64,000 nt of DNA from Alkalinema sp. CACIAM 70d (GCA_002148405.1 MUGG01000123.1:18257-82256); one strand, 5' to 3'. Shown: positions 8,701-17,057, counted from the stretch's first letter. The notes: generated from the letters alone by a model not told the origin. A program made the numbers and translations.

Positions 8701-11319
8701 CTCTTTCCCGACTCTGGGTTCGACTTGGATGAGTCCCTATCCTTGAACGATCTAGATGCTGGCCTAGATGAGGATGGGGTTGATTTAGTCGGCTCTTCCG
8801 ATTTCCTATCTCCCGATTTTCTCAGTGGTGGGGATACTGTAGCGTCGGCCAATTTAGACGATTTGGATTTTAACCTCGATGGGCCTTCGCCCTGGGACGA
8901 TGAGGGATTGTTGGTTACGAATTCCATGGAACCGATCGCGACAGAGGAGATGGGTGACTCAGAGAGTCTGTTGGGCTCAGACGCAGATTTTGCAATCTTA
9001 GACACTGATTTTGCAATCTCAGACACCGATTCCTCGGAGGACGCTGACCTAGACGAGTTCGGTTTCTTGATGAATGCGGGGATGGCAAGTGGTGCACTGG
9101 GCCTTGGCGCTGCTGCGTTGCACCAAACGCCTGAAAATCCAGAATTGGCCATGTCAGGGTTGGATGACTTGGATAGTTTTCTGGGCATGGATCCTCTGGA
9201 AGAAGATGACTCCGAACTACTGTTGGAGTCAATGGAGGTTTCTGGAGAGGCAGGAGCATTTGCAGATCTGGAGGCACTATTAGGGTCTAATGATTCGATC
9301 AATCTCACCTCTGCCCCTGCCGATGGTGGGAATAACCAATTTTCTGATTTGGAGGCGCTGCTCTCAGGAGGGGGCGAAATCGGAGACACGTTGAGACTGG
9401 CTGCGGATCCAGAATTCGATGATCTAGAACGATTGCTGGAAGATGGTGATAAATCGCTCCCCAGTGCGGCATCTGGCTCAAAAGGCATGGCTCCAGCCCA
9501 AACAGGCCGTAGAACTGCGCGATCGAGTAAAGGGTTCAGCGAACAGACCATGCGGGTGCCTGTGAAGCATTTGGATAACCTCAGTAACCTAGTTGGGGAA
9601 TTGGTGGTTAACCGAAATAGCCTAGAACAGGATCAGGAACGGCTGCGGCAATCTCTCGATAATTTGCTTTATCAAGTTCAGCAACTTAGCGACGTGGGCC
9701 AGCGGATGCAGGATCTGTATGAACGATCACTGCTAGAAAGTTCATTACTTGCCAGTCGCCAAAGTCGTATGGCAGGAAGTCTTTCCTTGCAGCAGGTGGC
9801 GACCGTACCTGAAGGCCAGCGGGAGAATGCAGTTGAATACGATCCATTGGAGATGGATCGGTTCACGGGTTTCCACTCGTTATCCCAAGAAATGATCGAG
9901 TTGATTGTCCGAGTTCGGGAGTCGGCTTCTGACATCGAATTTATTGTGGATGAAACCGATCAGGTCACTCGCATGTTCCGGCAAGTCACGACGCAGTTGC
10001 AAGAAGGGCTGACCCGGTCTCGAATGGTGCCCTTTGCCCAAACTGCCGATCGGCTGCCTCGAGCGGTGCGGGACATTGCCGTTAAATGTGGTAAACAAGC
10101 AGAACTGGTGATTGAGGGCCGCGAAACCCTGATTGACAAGATGATTCTGGAGCATCTTTATGATCCCATGACTCACCTGGTCAATAACGCCATTACCCAT
10201 GGAATTGAAACGGTAGAAGAGCGGCGACAGTCGGGTAAGCCGGAAACTGGGCGGATTTTAATTCGAGCCTTCCACCAAGGGAACCAAACGGTGATTTCCG
10301 TGGCCGATGATGGGGCGGGGATCGATGTTGAGCGGGTGCGCCAAAAAGCGATCGAGAAGGGATTGATCACCAGTGCTGAAGCACAGACCATGAGTCGGTT
10401 AGACATCTACGACCTGCTGTTCCACCCTGGTTTTAGTACGCGAGATAAAGCAGACGACTTTGCGGGGCGGGGCGTCGGTATGGATGTCGTGCGCACCAGC
10501 TTGAGTGAGATTCGAGGGGCGATTAATACGGATTCTAGTTTCGGTAAGGGCACCACCTTTACCATTCGTCTGCCACTGACTCTGAGTATTTCTAAGGCGC
10601 TTTGCTGCATCAGCGATCGGGCGAGAATTGCCTTCCCCATGGATGGGGTAGAGGATATGTTGGATCTGCCCAAGGAGCGAATCCAAACAAACGCTGAAGG
10701 TCAAGAGTGCATTTCTTGGCGAGATACCTTGCTGCCTTTACGTCCTCTTACGGAGCTTTTGGCACACAATCGTCACCTGAGCCGAGGCAATGTCTACGGT
10801 GGAAACCAAGAAGATGACATGGTGTCAGTGGTGGTTCTGCGAAGTGCTGGAAATTATCTTGCCCTCCAAGTCGATCAAGTGCTTGGAGAGCAGGAAATCG
10901 TAATCAAGCAACTGGAAGGGCCAGTGCCTAAACCGGTGGGCATTGCCGGGGCGACGGTGCTAGGGGATGGTCGGATCATGCCGATCGCCGATGTCCTAGA
11001 ACTGATTGATCTCTCCATGGGTCGTATCCGTCGGGATAGCGGCAGCATGTGGGATCAAGGTGGCCAAGCGGCAGCCGAGCCCGCCGCTGCGAAGACGGAA
11101 CCGATGGTGCTAATCGTAGACGACTCGATCACGGTTCGCGAATTGCTATCCATGACCTTCAACAAAGTGGGTTACCGGGTGGAGCAAGCCCGCGATGGGC
11201 AGGAAGCTTGGGAAAACTACGCTCAGGACTGCCCTGCGACATTGTCTTCTGCGACATTGAAATGCCTCGCATGGATGGGTTGGAATTGCTCTCGCGCATC
11301 CAGAAGGATCCTGCATTAA
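5794..11319 (+). CDS. pilL: PilL-type hybrid CheA histidine kinase, C-terminal receiver frameshifted
   Basis: This 1841-aa reading frame encodes a CheA-type kinase. An Hpt domain (about 5-120) carries the phosphoacceptor His49 in AAHSVKGGA. A huge Asp/Glu/Leu-rich linker spans about 270-1225. The kinase core begins at about 1243 (MRVPVKHLDNLSNLVGELVV), with an N-box at about 1460 (HLVNNAITHGIE) and G-boxes (DDGAGID, GRGVGMDVV). A CheW-like regulatory domain lies at about 1595-1745. A receiver begins at about 1769 (VLIVDDSITVRELL), but the frame is lost after QDCP at about 11233, before the phosphoacceptor Asp. The frame then ends in unrelated residues at 11319. The missing receiver half continues in another frame to 11486. 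One base appears to be missing from the C run at 11232-11234. The full protein would be about 1897 aa. Hpt and kinase functions look intact. Confidence 0.88.
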   Translation: MQPEQQQRIMGYFIEEAKDHLNTIEQGLLNLQSTIEDPEMANEVFRAAHSVKGGAAMLNLGGIQKISHRLEDYFKILKETPGVPVDQKLESLLLQVFDSLQGLLEQLQGPFGLTEEASSQAMAAVDPVFGEIERHLTTLTAAASGQPAVAKPDSTMVRIFQDHVPSQLREMLELFKQADAQPQRRQQLQDLCDALKALGEPFNLTGWCNLTETARRAIACSDNPCRTLAPLVIKELKQGQELVIQGKDATLHPSDQLASLVPIAVEFGSNGVSADDFASASFDDLFGQAAQEDLFAQEDLFATGSLEESGDGADFGFLEDNSSEFSLGDLDLDGLELESASTSLMELDELDLGDTLPVDEFGGLSEAAVADDLFALDDNGPEMGMAELNSLADLFEGEVPDLGSTWQEEEVLVDAESLNLVGESSVAPSDDNLDDFWLEEAAKGLEPQDADDLTDLFGGDLLDELSQSSNSTDVGHGSIGEDLGLPGTLNGAFREEAGGLDLDDLGLDFLEIEENPQASQGEGRFEDDLGLDDGLGLDSESHASLDNLGELFIGLDENELDLTDGESEDFSSQGDLLEIGLDSDRNADLDDLGGLNDLSDLGLDFGDSLEVAVTPNSDLDAVSDLFNTTGLDEETTLEEATFLGADIPADLGFDFADLGGDFAEDLETAESGTELQEENFLSGVDQVAVSAAAGMANFLSEDLSQEADAINLDGTLDATEEASAFDLFGELEGVDDLSDSVTSDETTFLDLPEEENETAFLGLGIGDNAITDLQADEGQLDDHLLDIEAELGADVLSEGGSLDLLGDDLDFLAIGELPLEANLGDENDSLDGIADTANESSFAGTESADFGLEDLEIDDLSLSDLTISHGADNSLGMAGSDDFNDLFGEAGTSDTGAVADLDLGSDQLELSSLDGLEFDELSNELDNELSLADSQADSLGDLALDDSAFNDLTLDDPGEMETTSANVDGLFPDSGFDLDESLSLNDLDAGLDEDGVDLVGSSDFLSPDFLSGGDTVASANLDDLDFNLDGPSPWDDEGLLVTNSMEPIATEEMGDSESLLGSDADFAILDTDFAISDTDSSEDADLDEFGFLMNAGMASGALGLGAAALHQTPENPELAMSGLDDLDSFLGMDPLEEDDSELLLESMEVSGEAGAFADLEALLGSNDSINLTSAPADGGNNQFSDLEALLSGGGEIGDTLRLAADPEFDDLERLLEDGDKSLPSAASGSKGMAPAQTGRRTARSSKGFSEQTMRVPVKHLDNLSNLVGELVVNRNSLEQDQERLRQSLDNLLYQVQQLSDVGQRMQDLYERSLLESSLLASRQSRMAGSLSLQQVATVPEGQRENAVEYDPLEMDRFTGFHSLSQEMIELIVRVRESASDIEFIVDETDQVTRMFRQVTTQLQEGLTRSRMVPFAQTADRLPRAVRDIAVKCGKQAELVIEGRETLIDKMILEHLYDPMTHLVNNAITHGIETVEERRQSGKPETGRILIRAFHQGNQTVISVADDGAGIDVERVRQKAIEKGLITSAEAQTMSRLDIYDLLFHPGFSTRDKADDFAGRGVGMDVVRTSLSEIRGAINTDSSFGKGTTFTIRLPLTLSISKALCCISDRARIAFPMDGVEDMLDLPKERIQTNAEGQECISWRDTLLPLRPLTELLAHNRHLSRGNVYGGNQEDDMVSVVVLRSAGNYLALQVDQVLGEQEIVIKQLEGPVPKPVGIAGATVLGDGRIMPIADVLELIDLSMGRIRRDSGSMWDQGGQAAAEPAAAKTEPMVLIVDDSITVRELLSMTFNKVGYRVEQARDGQEAWENYAQDCPATLSSATLKCLAWMGWNCSRASRRILH
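6610..9470 (+). repeat. Degenerate acidic repeat region inside pilL
   Basis: About 950 codons encode an irregular repetition of short acidic-hydrophobic units such as LDDLGLDF, DLSDLGLDFGD and DLFGE. Exact DNA duplications show how it grows. The 18-bp unit GCACAAGAAGACTTATTT occurs twice in tandem at about 6660-6696. A duplicated DTDFAI segment lies near 8985-9030. Short repeats around GAATTA lie near 8549-8583. The region is uninterrupted in frame, so it is under selection to remain translatable. The opposite strand shows long Ser-rich open frames, an artefact of the same composition. Confidence 0.8.
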
Positions 11320-11486
11320 AACACCTGCCGATCGCGATGCTGACCTCTCGTGGGGCCGATCGCCACCGTCAAATGGCTTCTTCCCTGGGAGCCAGTGGCT
11401 ACTTTACCAAGCCTTACTTAGAAGAAGCTCTGCTGGATGCAGCACAACGGATGTTGAAGGGAGAAGTGTTGATGAGCAAGGAATAG
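11235..11486 (+). pseudogene. Out-of-frame C-terminal receiver half of PilL
   Basis: This stretch is in a different frame from the pilL start. It encodes the remainder of a receiver domain: the phosphoacceptor Asp in VFCDIEMPRMDGLELL, the conserved Thr/Ser in IAMLTSRG and the Lys in GYFTKPY. It ends with GEVLMSKE and a stop at 11484-11486. Joining it to the PilL frame at 11232-11235 gives a continuous receiver (DCP-CDIVFCDIEMP). No ribosome site is seen that would let it be translated alone. It is either a genuine truncation, a programmed or phase-variable slip at the C run, or a base-call error. Confidence 0.8.
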
Positions 11487-11553
11487 TCCTTTGTTCCAGT
11501 CCTGAAACCATACTACTTTCGGAGTTCTAAGTATTTCCTGTAGTAATCTTTAG

Positions 11554-11604
11554 AGCCATCGATCGCGGCTATTTGGCTCAGGCTGCGATCGATGGCTATT
11601 TTTT
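11554..11604 (+). terminator. Rho-independent terminator after the pil operon
   Basis: A 13-bp perfect stem (AGCCATCGATCGC at 11554-11566 with GCGATCGATGGCT at 11585-11597) is followed by ATTTTTTG. It lies 68 bp after the end of the receiver tail of pilL and fits as the end of the chemotaxis transcript. Confidence 0.85.
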
Positions 11605-11980
11605 GCCCTTAACTTACTTGACAGTAATTCTTAGTAAGCTTATGCTTAGATCTTGATAATAGTTACTAATAAGCTTGAATTAGCTTTCCTGATTTCTAAT
11701 CTAATTTCAGAGTGCAAAGTGATTGTCAGTGTCATGACGGGATCTATGCAAAGTCTAGTGAATATAGATTGAGTGAATCACTTGTAAAAAATCGCTGAAT
11801 GCTTTATTTGAAAAGGCTTTTAGAAACTATTGGTGAGTTTTTGGGACGTTTCGTAGTGGTTTAAGACGTGTTGTATGAACCTGTCTTAGGTCTGGAATGT
11901 CAGTTTTGAGATTCTAATGAGAATTGCATCTTTTTGGAATTTCAGTTTGCTTTGTTGATTGTGATAGTCGATCGGGATAC
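11605..11980 (+). other. Intergenic region upstream of futA
   Basis: This is about 375 bp of AT-rich sequence between the pil terminator and the FutA start. It has several TTAGTAAGCTTA/TACTAATAAGCTT-like words around 11632-11680 and the Fur-like palindrome listed separately. No gene was seen. Confidence 0.5.
11911..11924 (+). promoter_or_regulatory. Possible Fur-like operator before futA
   Basis: ATTCT-AATG-AGAAT is a perfect 5-bp-arm palindrome in AT-rich DNA about 57 bp upstream of the FutA start. The spacing of arms and the ATTCT/AGAAT words are compatible with a degenerate Fur site, and iron-transport genes are usual Fur targets. This is inference from position and symmetry only; it departs from the classical GATAAT hexamers. 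Confidence 0.3.
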
Positions 11981-13063
11981 ATGGGATTTATGAGCATTAC
12001 GAGACGTACATTTTTAGCGGCGGGAGCTGCTTTTTCTGCGGTTGCATTTGAGCAAATTCTGCGGAGCCAAGCTGGAGAGGCAAAGACCGATCAAGTCGTC
12101 AACCTCTACTCTGCACGGCATTACGACACCGATCGATCGATCTACGAAAGCTTTACGCAAAAGACGGGTATTAAGGTCAATTTGATTGAGGCCGATGCAG
12201 ACAAATTGATCAGTCGCATTCAAAGCGAGGGAGATAAGAGTCCTGCCGATGTGATCATTACCGTGGATGCGGGACGATTGGTGCGGGCGCAGGAGGCGGG
12301 CATCTTACTGCCTGTGAAGTCGAAAACCTTAGAGACTGTGATTCCTCAAGCACTGCGAGACGATGCAGGCCATTGGTTTGGTATGGCAAAACGGGCACGG
12401 GTGTTGGTTTATAACCGCGAGAAAGTCAGTGGTGATGAATTGAAGGAAATTAGTTACGAAAGCCTAGCGGATGCCCGTTGGCAAGGTCGGGTTGTGACCC
12501 GTTCCTCCGGCCATGTGTACAACCAATCTTTGATCGGTTCGATCATTGCAGCCTACGACGAGAGAAAGGCTGAGGAGTGGGCTAAGGGCATTGTCGCCAA
12601 CATGGCGCGCCAGCCGGAGGGGAATGATACCGCCCAGATCAAGGCAGTGGCAGCGGGGCAAGGTCACATTACCTTTGTTAATCAGTACTACGTTGCTCGG
12701 TTATTCAAGTCCCAAAAACCGGAAGACAAGGAAATTGCGAGTAAGATTCGTCTTGCTTTCCCAAACCAACGAGGATCTGGGGCGTTGAGTCGGGGCACTC
12801 ACATCAACATCAGTGGTGCCGCTGTGGTGAAATCTTCCAAGAACCAAGAAGCTGCTATTAAATTCTTGGAGCACTTGGCAAGCCGAGAAGCTCAGGAAAT
12901 TTTTGCGAAGAGCAACAACGAATATCCTGTCCTACGGGGTGTAGAAATGGATGCTGTGTTGAAGGATTTTGGCAGTTTCAAGGAAGATAAACTCAACGCT
13001 AAAATTTACGGCACAAATAATGGAAAAGCGTTAGAGATTGCGAACCGGGTAAATTGGAAGTAA
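11981..13063 (+). CDS. futA: Fe(III) ABC transporter substrate-binding protein (FutA)
   Basis: This is an extracytoplasmic ferric-iron binding protein of about 360 aa. Residues 1-35 contain a twin-arginine-type signal (TRRTFLAAGAAFSAVAF), indicating Tat export to the periplasm. The mature part follows the FutA/FbpA pattern: VVNLYSARHYDTD at the N-terminus, GIKVNLIEADADKLI, and the paired tyrosines in VNQYYVARLF, which in this family help ligate iron. The ATG at 11981 or the one at 11990 places the signal right at the N-terminus; the reading frame further upstream adds unlikely residues. Two terminator-like hairpins follow, so it is probably monocistronic. FutB and FutC lie just downstream but on separate transcripts. 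Confidence 0.9.
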   Translation: MGFMSITRRTFLAAGAAFSAVAFEQILRSQAGEAKTDQVVNLYSARHYDTDRSIYESFTQKTGIKVNLIEADADKLISRIQSEGDKSPADVIITVDAGRLVRAQEAGILLPVKSKTLETVIPQALRDDAGHWFGMAKRARVLVYNREKVSGDELKEISYESLADARWQGRVVTRSSGHVYNQSLIGSIIAAYDERKAEEWAKGIVANMARQPEGNDTAQIKAVAAGQGHITFVNQYYVARLFKSQKPEDKEIASKIRLAFPNQRGSGALSRGTHINISGAAVVKSSKNQEAAIKFLEHLASREAQEIFAKSNNEYPVLRGVEMDAVLKDFGSFKEDKLNAKIYGTNNGKALEIANRVNWK

Positions 13064-13092
13064 AAATTCGAAATCTATCTCCTACAAAGTTG

Positions 13093-13117
13093 TTTTTTGA
13101 TTGCTGTAATCAAAAAA
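13093..13117. terminator. Hairpin after futA
   Basis: A 10-bp stem TTTTTTGATT/AATCAAAAAA with a 5-base loop lies 30 bp after the futA stop. It is AT-rich and symmetric, so it could act in either direction. Confidence 0.55.
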
Positions 13118-13140
13118 GTTGAGATCGGTTCCATACGTTG

Positions 13141-13177
13141 TGCACACGCTGTTGTGATTACTAGCGTGTGCATTTTT
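13141..13177 (+). terminator. Second, stronger terminator after futA
   Basis: A 10-bp perfect stem (TGCACACGCT with AGCGTGTGCA) and a 12-base loop are followed by TTTTT. It is the likely main stop for the futA transcript. Confidence 0.8.
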
Positions 13178-13348
13178 GTATATGCTTTCTAGTGCTTTGG
13201 TTGGCAAGTTAGGGAACAGCGTACAAATAAGATCCTAAGTGGGTAGACAGGTGGGTGGGTGACTGAATCAGGGATGTTATTTCTTGGCAAGTCCCTTACA
13301 AATTTCGCTAATCGAATGGGTTTTGAAATCTAATGGGTTTGGATCGCT

Positions 13349-15043
13349 CTAACGAGTTTGGCGCGATCGCGTCATTTGCCAACTGAGTAAAATAACTGGA
13401 ACTAAACCGACTAACACGATCGCCAGGGCAGAACCCGCTGCCTCAGATAGCCGTTCATCCGCAGCCAGATTGTAGACCCGTACTGCCAAAGTATCGAAGT
13501 TAAATGGCCGAACAATGAGGGTTGCTGGTAATTCCTTCATTACATCGACAAACACCAGCAGAATTGCTGTCAACAATCCACTCCGCAGGAGGGGAATATG
13601 AACCCGCCAAAGCGTTCCGAACCAGCCTTCCCCCAGACTGCGCGCGGCTTCATCCAGGCTGGGCTTGATATTGGTTAAGCTCGCTTCGACTGAATTCATT
13701 GCGACTGCAAGAAACCGAACAATATAGGCAAAAACTAAGGCTGTGACGGTGCCACTCACCAGCAAGCCTGTTGTGATACCAAAGTGCGTTTCTAACCAGT
13801 TGCCGATCGCCTGATCAACTTTTCCTAAGGGCATCAGGATCCCAACCACCACGATCGCGCTTGGAACTGCATAGCCCAGGGATGCGGCTTGCGTTGCAAC
13901 CTTCGTTGTCCAAGTGTGGTGTAACCGTTTACCATAATTCATCACTACTGCGATGACCATTGTAATGCTCGCAGTCATCAACGCCAGCCAAAAACTATGT
14001 TGGGCATAGTCCATAAATTGACTGTCAAAGGCAATGTCGCGGTTAACCCAAGTCATGTGGGCTAGTAAGCCTGCTGGGACGACAAACCCTAAAGTGAGTG
14101 GCACGCCACAGGCCATCCAAGCCAGAAGCGATCGGCCCCAGCCGAGGGAATAGCGTGATAAATCCTGGATACGATTGGCCGTCTGATAATATTTCGCCTG
14201 TCCCCGCGAGAAACGCTCAAAGATAATCAGCAATAAGATAAACCCCAAAAGGCACAGCGCCAATTGGATGGCAGCCCCCTGTTCTCCCATATCAAACCAG
14301 GTGCGATAGATGCCTGTGGTGAAGGTTTGCACTGAGAAGAATTCAACGGTTCCAAAATCATTCAGCGTTTCCATTAAAGCTAAAGACAATCCTGCAATAA
14401 TGGCTGGCCGAGCCAGGGGAATTGCGACTCGAAAAAAGCTTTGCCAGGGATTGCAACCCAGGCTCCGACTGGCTTCCAAGGTGACGACAGATTGGGTTAA
14501 AAAGGCCGATCGGGCAATTAAATAAACGTAGGGATACAGCACTAACGTCAACATCAAAATGGCCCCAGGAAGCGATCGGACATTGGGAAACCAATAGTCC
14601 TCTGCCGATTGCCATCCAAAGAGTTGCCGCAGCGTGGTTTGGACGGGGCCGTAGTAGTCCAGCAATTCCGTATAGGTATAGGCCAGGATATAGCTAGGAG
14701 CCGCCAAGGGTAGAAGCATTGCCCATTCAAAAAAACGACTGCCGGGAAAGCGACAGAGCGTTACTAGCCACGCAGTTCCTGTGCCGATCGCAGCTACACC
14801 CATACCCACGCCTACCATCAACCAGATGGAGTTCATAACATAGGTTGGCAGCACAGTGGTCGCTAGATTCTGCCAGACTTCCCCAGAATCGACCCACAGT
14901 CCCCCTAAAATGGCCCAAATCGGCGAAGATAGTACGATCGCCAATCCGACGATCGTGGCAATCCATAGCCAATGACCAATGTTTTGTCCCCAAAGCGCGA
15001 TCGCATTCTCAGGAGTCGATCGCGGTTGCATGTCACGCTGCAT
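13349..15043 (-). CDS. futB: Fe(III) ABC transporter permease (FutB)
   Basis: This 564-aa integral membrane protein has two binding-protein-dependent permease domains in tandem, as is standard for FutB/FbpB-type iron permeases. About twelve hydrophobic segments can be read. The two EAA-type loops appear in TLEASRSLGCNPWQSFFRVAIPLARP and in SLDEAARSLGEGWFGTLWRVHIPLLR; both contact the ATPase. It imports iron delivered by FutA. It is transcribed towards futA, with its start divergent from futC and about 120 bp between them. That shared region could carry common control. The start could be the ATG at 15043 or a nearby in-frame ATG at 15031. Confidence 0.9.
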   Translation of the reverse strand: MQRDMQPRSTPENAIALWGQNIGHWLWIATIVGLAIVLSSPIWAILGGLWVDSGEVWQNLATTVLPTYVMNSIWLMVGVGMGVAAIGTGTAWLVTLCRFPGSRFFEWAMLLPLAAPSYILAYTYTELLDYYGPVQTTLRQLFGWQSAEDYWFPNVRSLPGAILMLTLVLYPYVYLIARSAFLTQSVVTLEASRSLGCNPWQSFFRVAIPLARPAIIAGLSLALMETLNDFGTVEFFSVQTFTTGIYRTWFDMGEQGAAIQLALCLLGFILLLIIFERFSRGQAKYYQTANRIQDLSRYSLGWGRSLLAWMACGVPLTLGFVVPAGLLAHMTWVNRDIAFDSQFMDYAQHSFWLALMTASITMVIAVVMNYGKRLHHTWTTKVATQAASLGYAVPSAIVVVGILMPLGKVDQAIGNWLETHFGITTGLLVSGTVTALVFAYIVRFLAVAMNSVEASLTNIKPSLDEAARSLGEGWFGTLWRVHIPLLRSGLLTAILLVFVDVMKELPATLIVRPFNFDTLAVRVYNLAADERLSEAAGSALAIVLVGLVPVILLSWQMTRSRQTR

Positions 15044-15163
15044 GATTCTTCAATTACTCACTCATCGCCCTATTAGAAAATTATTTCAGAGATCCTGGAG
15101 TCTGCGCCGTAGAATTATTGATGAAGACTTGCAATAAATCAAATTTCCCTTGCTTGAAGATCT

Positions 15164-16279
15164 ATGGCTGCTAATCTTTCCTCTGCAAATAGACCCATGA
15201 ATTTTCCGACTCAAGCGGGGGATAGAACCGTCATTTTGCAGCTTGATGCTGTGACCAAACAGTTTCCCCAGACGGCAGTGGCAGCCGTGCAAGACATTTC
15301 GATCGAACTCCAAGAAGGGGATTTGCTGGGGTTGCTGGGGCCGTCGGGTTGTGGCAAAACGACGCTATTGCGGATGATTGCTGGGTTTGAGCAGCCGAGC
15401 GCAGGGCAGATCACGCTGGCAGGACAGGTGGTGGCAACGCCCGATCGATCAATCCCCCCGGAAAAACGCAATGTTGGCATGGTGTTTCAGGACTATGCTC
15501 TGTTTCCCCATTTGACAGCGGGGGAAAACATTCGATTTGGATTGACGAAGTTAGGCTTAACTCGGGCAGAACAAATCGATCGGGTACGGGATGCGATCGG
15601 TCTAGTGGGGTTGGAGGGATTGGAAAAGCGTTATCCCCACCAACTGTCTGGGGGGCAGCAGCAACGAGTGGCCTTAGCCCGTGCCCTTGCACCCCGTCCT
15701 CAATTGATTTTGCTAGATGAACCGTTGAGTAATTTGGATGCCCAAGTGCGGCTGCGACTGCGCCAGGAAATTCGATCAATCCTGAAACAGGCGGGCATTT
15801 CAGCGGTCTTTGTGACCCACGATCAGGAAGAGGCATTGTCAATGTGCGATCGGGTGGCGGTGTTGTCGAAGGGCCGTTTGGAGCAATTGGCAACCCCCGA
15901 GGACATCTATCAGCATCCAGCGACGCAATTTGTCGCCGAATTTGTTACCCAAGCGAACTTTGTTCAAGCGGTTCAGCAGGCAGGCCGTTGGGTGACGGAT
16001 TTAGGTGAGTTTCCGATCGTACATTCTGGGGCAGCTATTACCCATCCTTCTACTGCTCAGGCAACCCTTATGATTCGGCAGGAAGATGTGCAACTATTAC
16101 CCGATCGGGATGGGAATTTTAAGATTTGCGATCGGGAATTTTTAGGGCGGGAATACCGTTATCGACTCGTGAATGCAGCAGGATTGGCACTGTATGCTCG
16201 AACCAGCGATCGAATTGCACCGGAAGATTGCGTGACTGTGAAGGTTCGGGAAAATCGGTTTGTAGTATTGCCCGATTAA
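15164..16279 (+). CDS. futC: Fe(III) ABC transporter ATP-binding protein (FutC)
   Basis: This 371-aa ABC ATPase has Walker A GPSGCGKTT, Q-loop VFQDYALFPH, signature LSGGQQQRVALARALA, Walker B LILLDEPLSNLD and switch His in VFVTHDQEEAL. A C-terminal TOBE-like regulatory extension spans about 270-371. It powers the FutB permease and lies divergently to it, completing a FutA-FutB-FutC importer within 4.3 kb. The ATG at 15164 is used; the ATG at 15197 (MNFPTQAGD) is an alternative start nearer the conserved core. Confidence 0.9.
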   Translation: MAANLSSANRPMNFPTQAGDRTVILQLDAVTKQFPQTAVAAVQDISIELQEGDLLGLLGPSGCGKTTLLRMIAGFEQPSAGQITLAGQVVATPDRSIPPEKRNVGMVFQDYALFPHLTAGENIRFGLTKLGLTRAEQIDRVRDAIGLVGLEGLEKRYPHQLSGGQQQRVALARALAPRPQLILLDEPLSNLDAQVRLRLRQEIRSILKQAGISAVFVTHDQEEALSMCDRVAVLSKGRLEQLATPEDIYQHPATQFVAEFVTQANFVQAVQQAGRWVTDLGEFPIVHSGAAITHPSTAQATLMIRQEDVQLLPDRDGNFKICDREFLGREYRYRLVNAAGLALYARTSDRIAPEDCVTVKVRENRFVVLPD

Positions 16280-16314
16280 CCTAACTTGATTCGTCTTGCG
16301 AGCAATGATCCACT

Positions 16315-16947
16315 ATGGCTCAAGTTCTGGCAGTCACCGATGCAATCACTAGCTTGGCAGAGGCAGAAGCGCAGTTTGGTCTGTCCTACAATCACGATTC
16401 AGCTTTCTTCCCAGAATGGTTAGAGGATTTATCGCCACTCACTTCCGCAGAACAACAGCGCTTAGATCTCATTAAGCAACGTTATCTTTACCATCGGCAG
16501 TGTGAGCATTTGTCAGAAGGAGCCGTTAATTTCTTGGTGATTGCCCCATTATTAGAGTTGGCGGGATTTTACGACCCTCACTTTCATTTGCGTTCTGAAG
16601 CTTCCATTCGGCTAGAGATTGCCGATGAAAATGACAAAATCTACCAAGGGCGAATTGACAGCTTGATTTTGCAGGAGCATTTGTGGATTGTTTTAGTCGA
16701 GTCTAAACGCACTTCATTTAATGTTGAGGTAGCCCTTCCTCAAGCTCTGGCTTATATGGCTGCAAATCCTATCCCCAACCAAGCAACCTTCGGCTTTGTG
16801 AGTAATGGGGCTTATTCGATTTTTGTGAAACTAGATCAACATCAATATAGCTTCTCAGATGATTTCTCCTTAAATCGCAGACAGAACGAACTTTATTCAG
16901 TTTTGCAAATTCTGCACCGTCTCAAAAAATGTAATCAAACTATGTGA
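16315..16947 (+). CDS. Orphan HsdR_N-like PD-(D/E)XK nuclease-domain protein
   Basis: This 210-aa protein resembles the stand-alone type I restriction R-subunit N-terminal domains common in cyanobacteria. The nuclease-fold residues are visible as Asp115 in GRIDSLIL and Glu129-x-Lys131 in VLVESKRTSF, followed by a Gln-Ala-Leu-Ala-Tyr helix typical of the group. There is no helicase, methylase or specificity subunit nearby, so restriction activity is not implied. It lies 35 bp after futC on the same strand and could be read through from it; its function there is unknown. Confidence 0.7.
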   Translation: MAQVLAVTDAITSLAEAEAQFGLSYNHDSAFFPEWLEDLSPLTSAEQQRLDLIKQRYLYHRQCEHLSEGAVNFLVIAPLLELAGFYDPHFHLRSEASIRLEIADENDKIYQGRIDSLILQEHLWIVLVESKRTSFNVEVALPQALAYMAANPIPNQATFGFVSNGAYSIFVKLDQHQYSFSDDFSLNRRQNELYSVLQILHRLKKCNQTM

Positions 16948-17057
16948 TCAAACCATGAGTTCAAAAGAATGATTTTGATGAATCAAGTTCAATTGCTAAA
17001 GAATTCACGTTCAAAAGACGAATTTGTCAAAAGCTGATCAAAAACTTAACTTGAAAC

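Noticed and set aside
6525..9551. Several long Ser-rich open frames on the minus strand within pilL, up to 346 codons
   Set aside because: They are produced by the repetitive Asp/Glu codons of the plus strand, lack ribosome sites and match no family.
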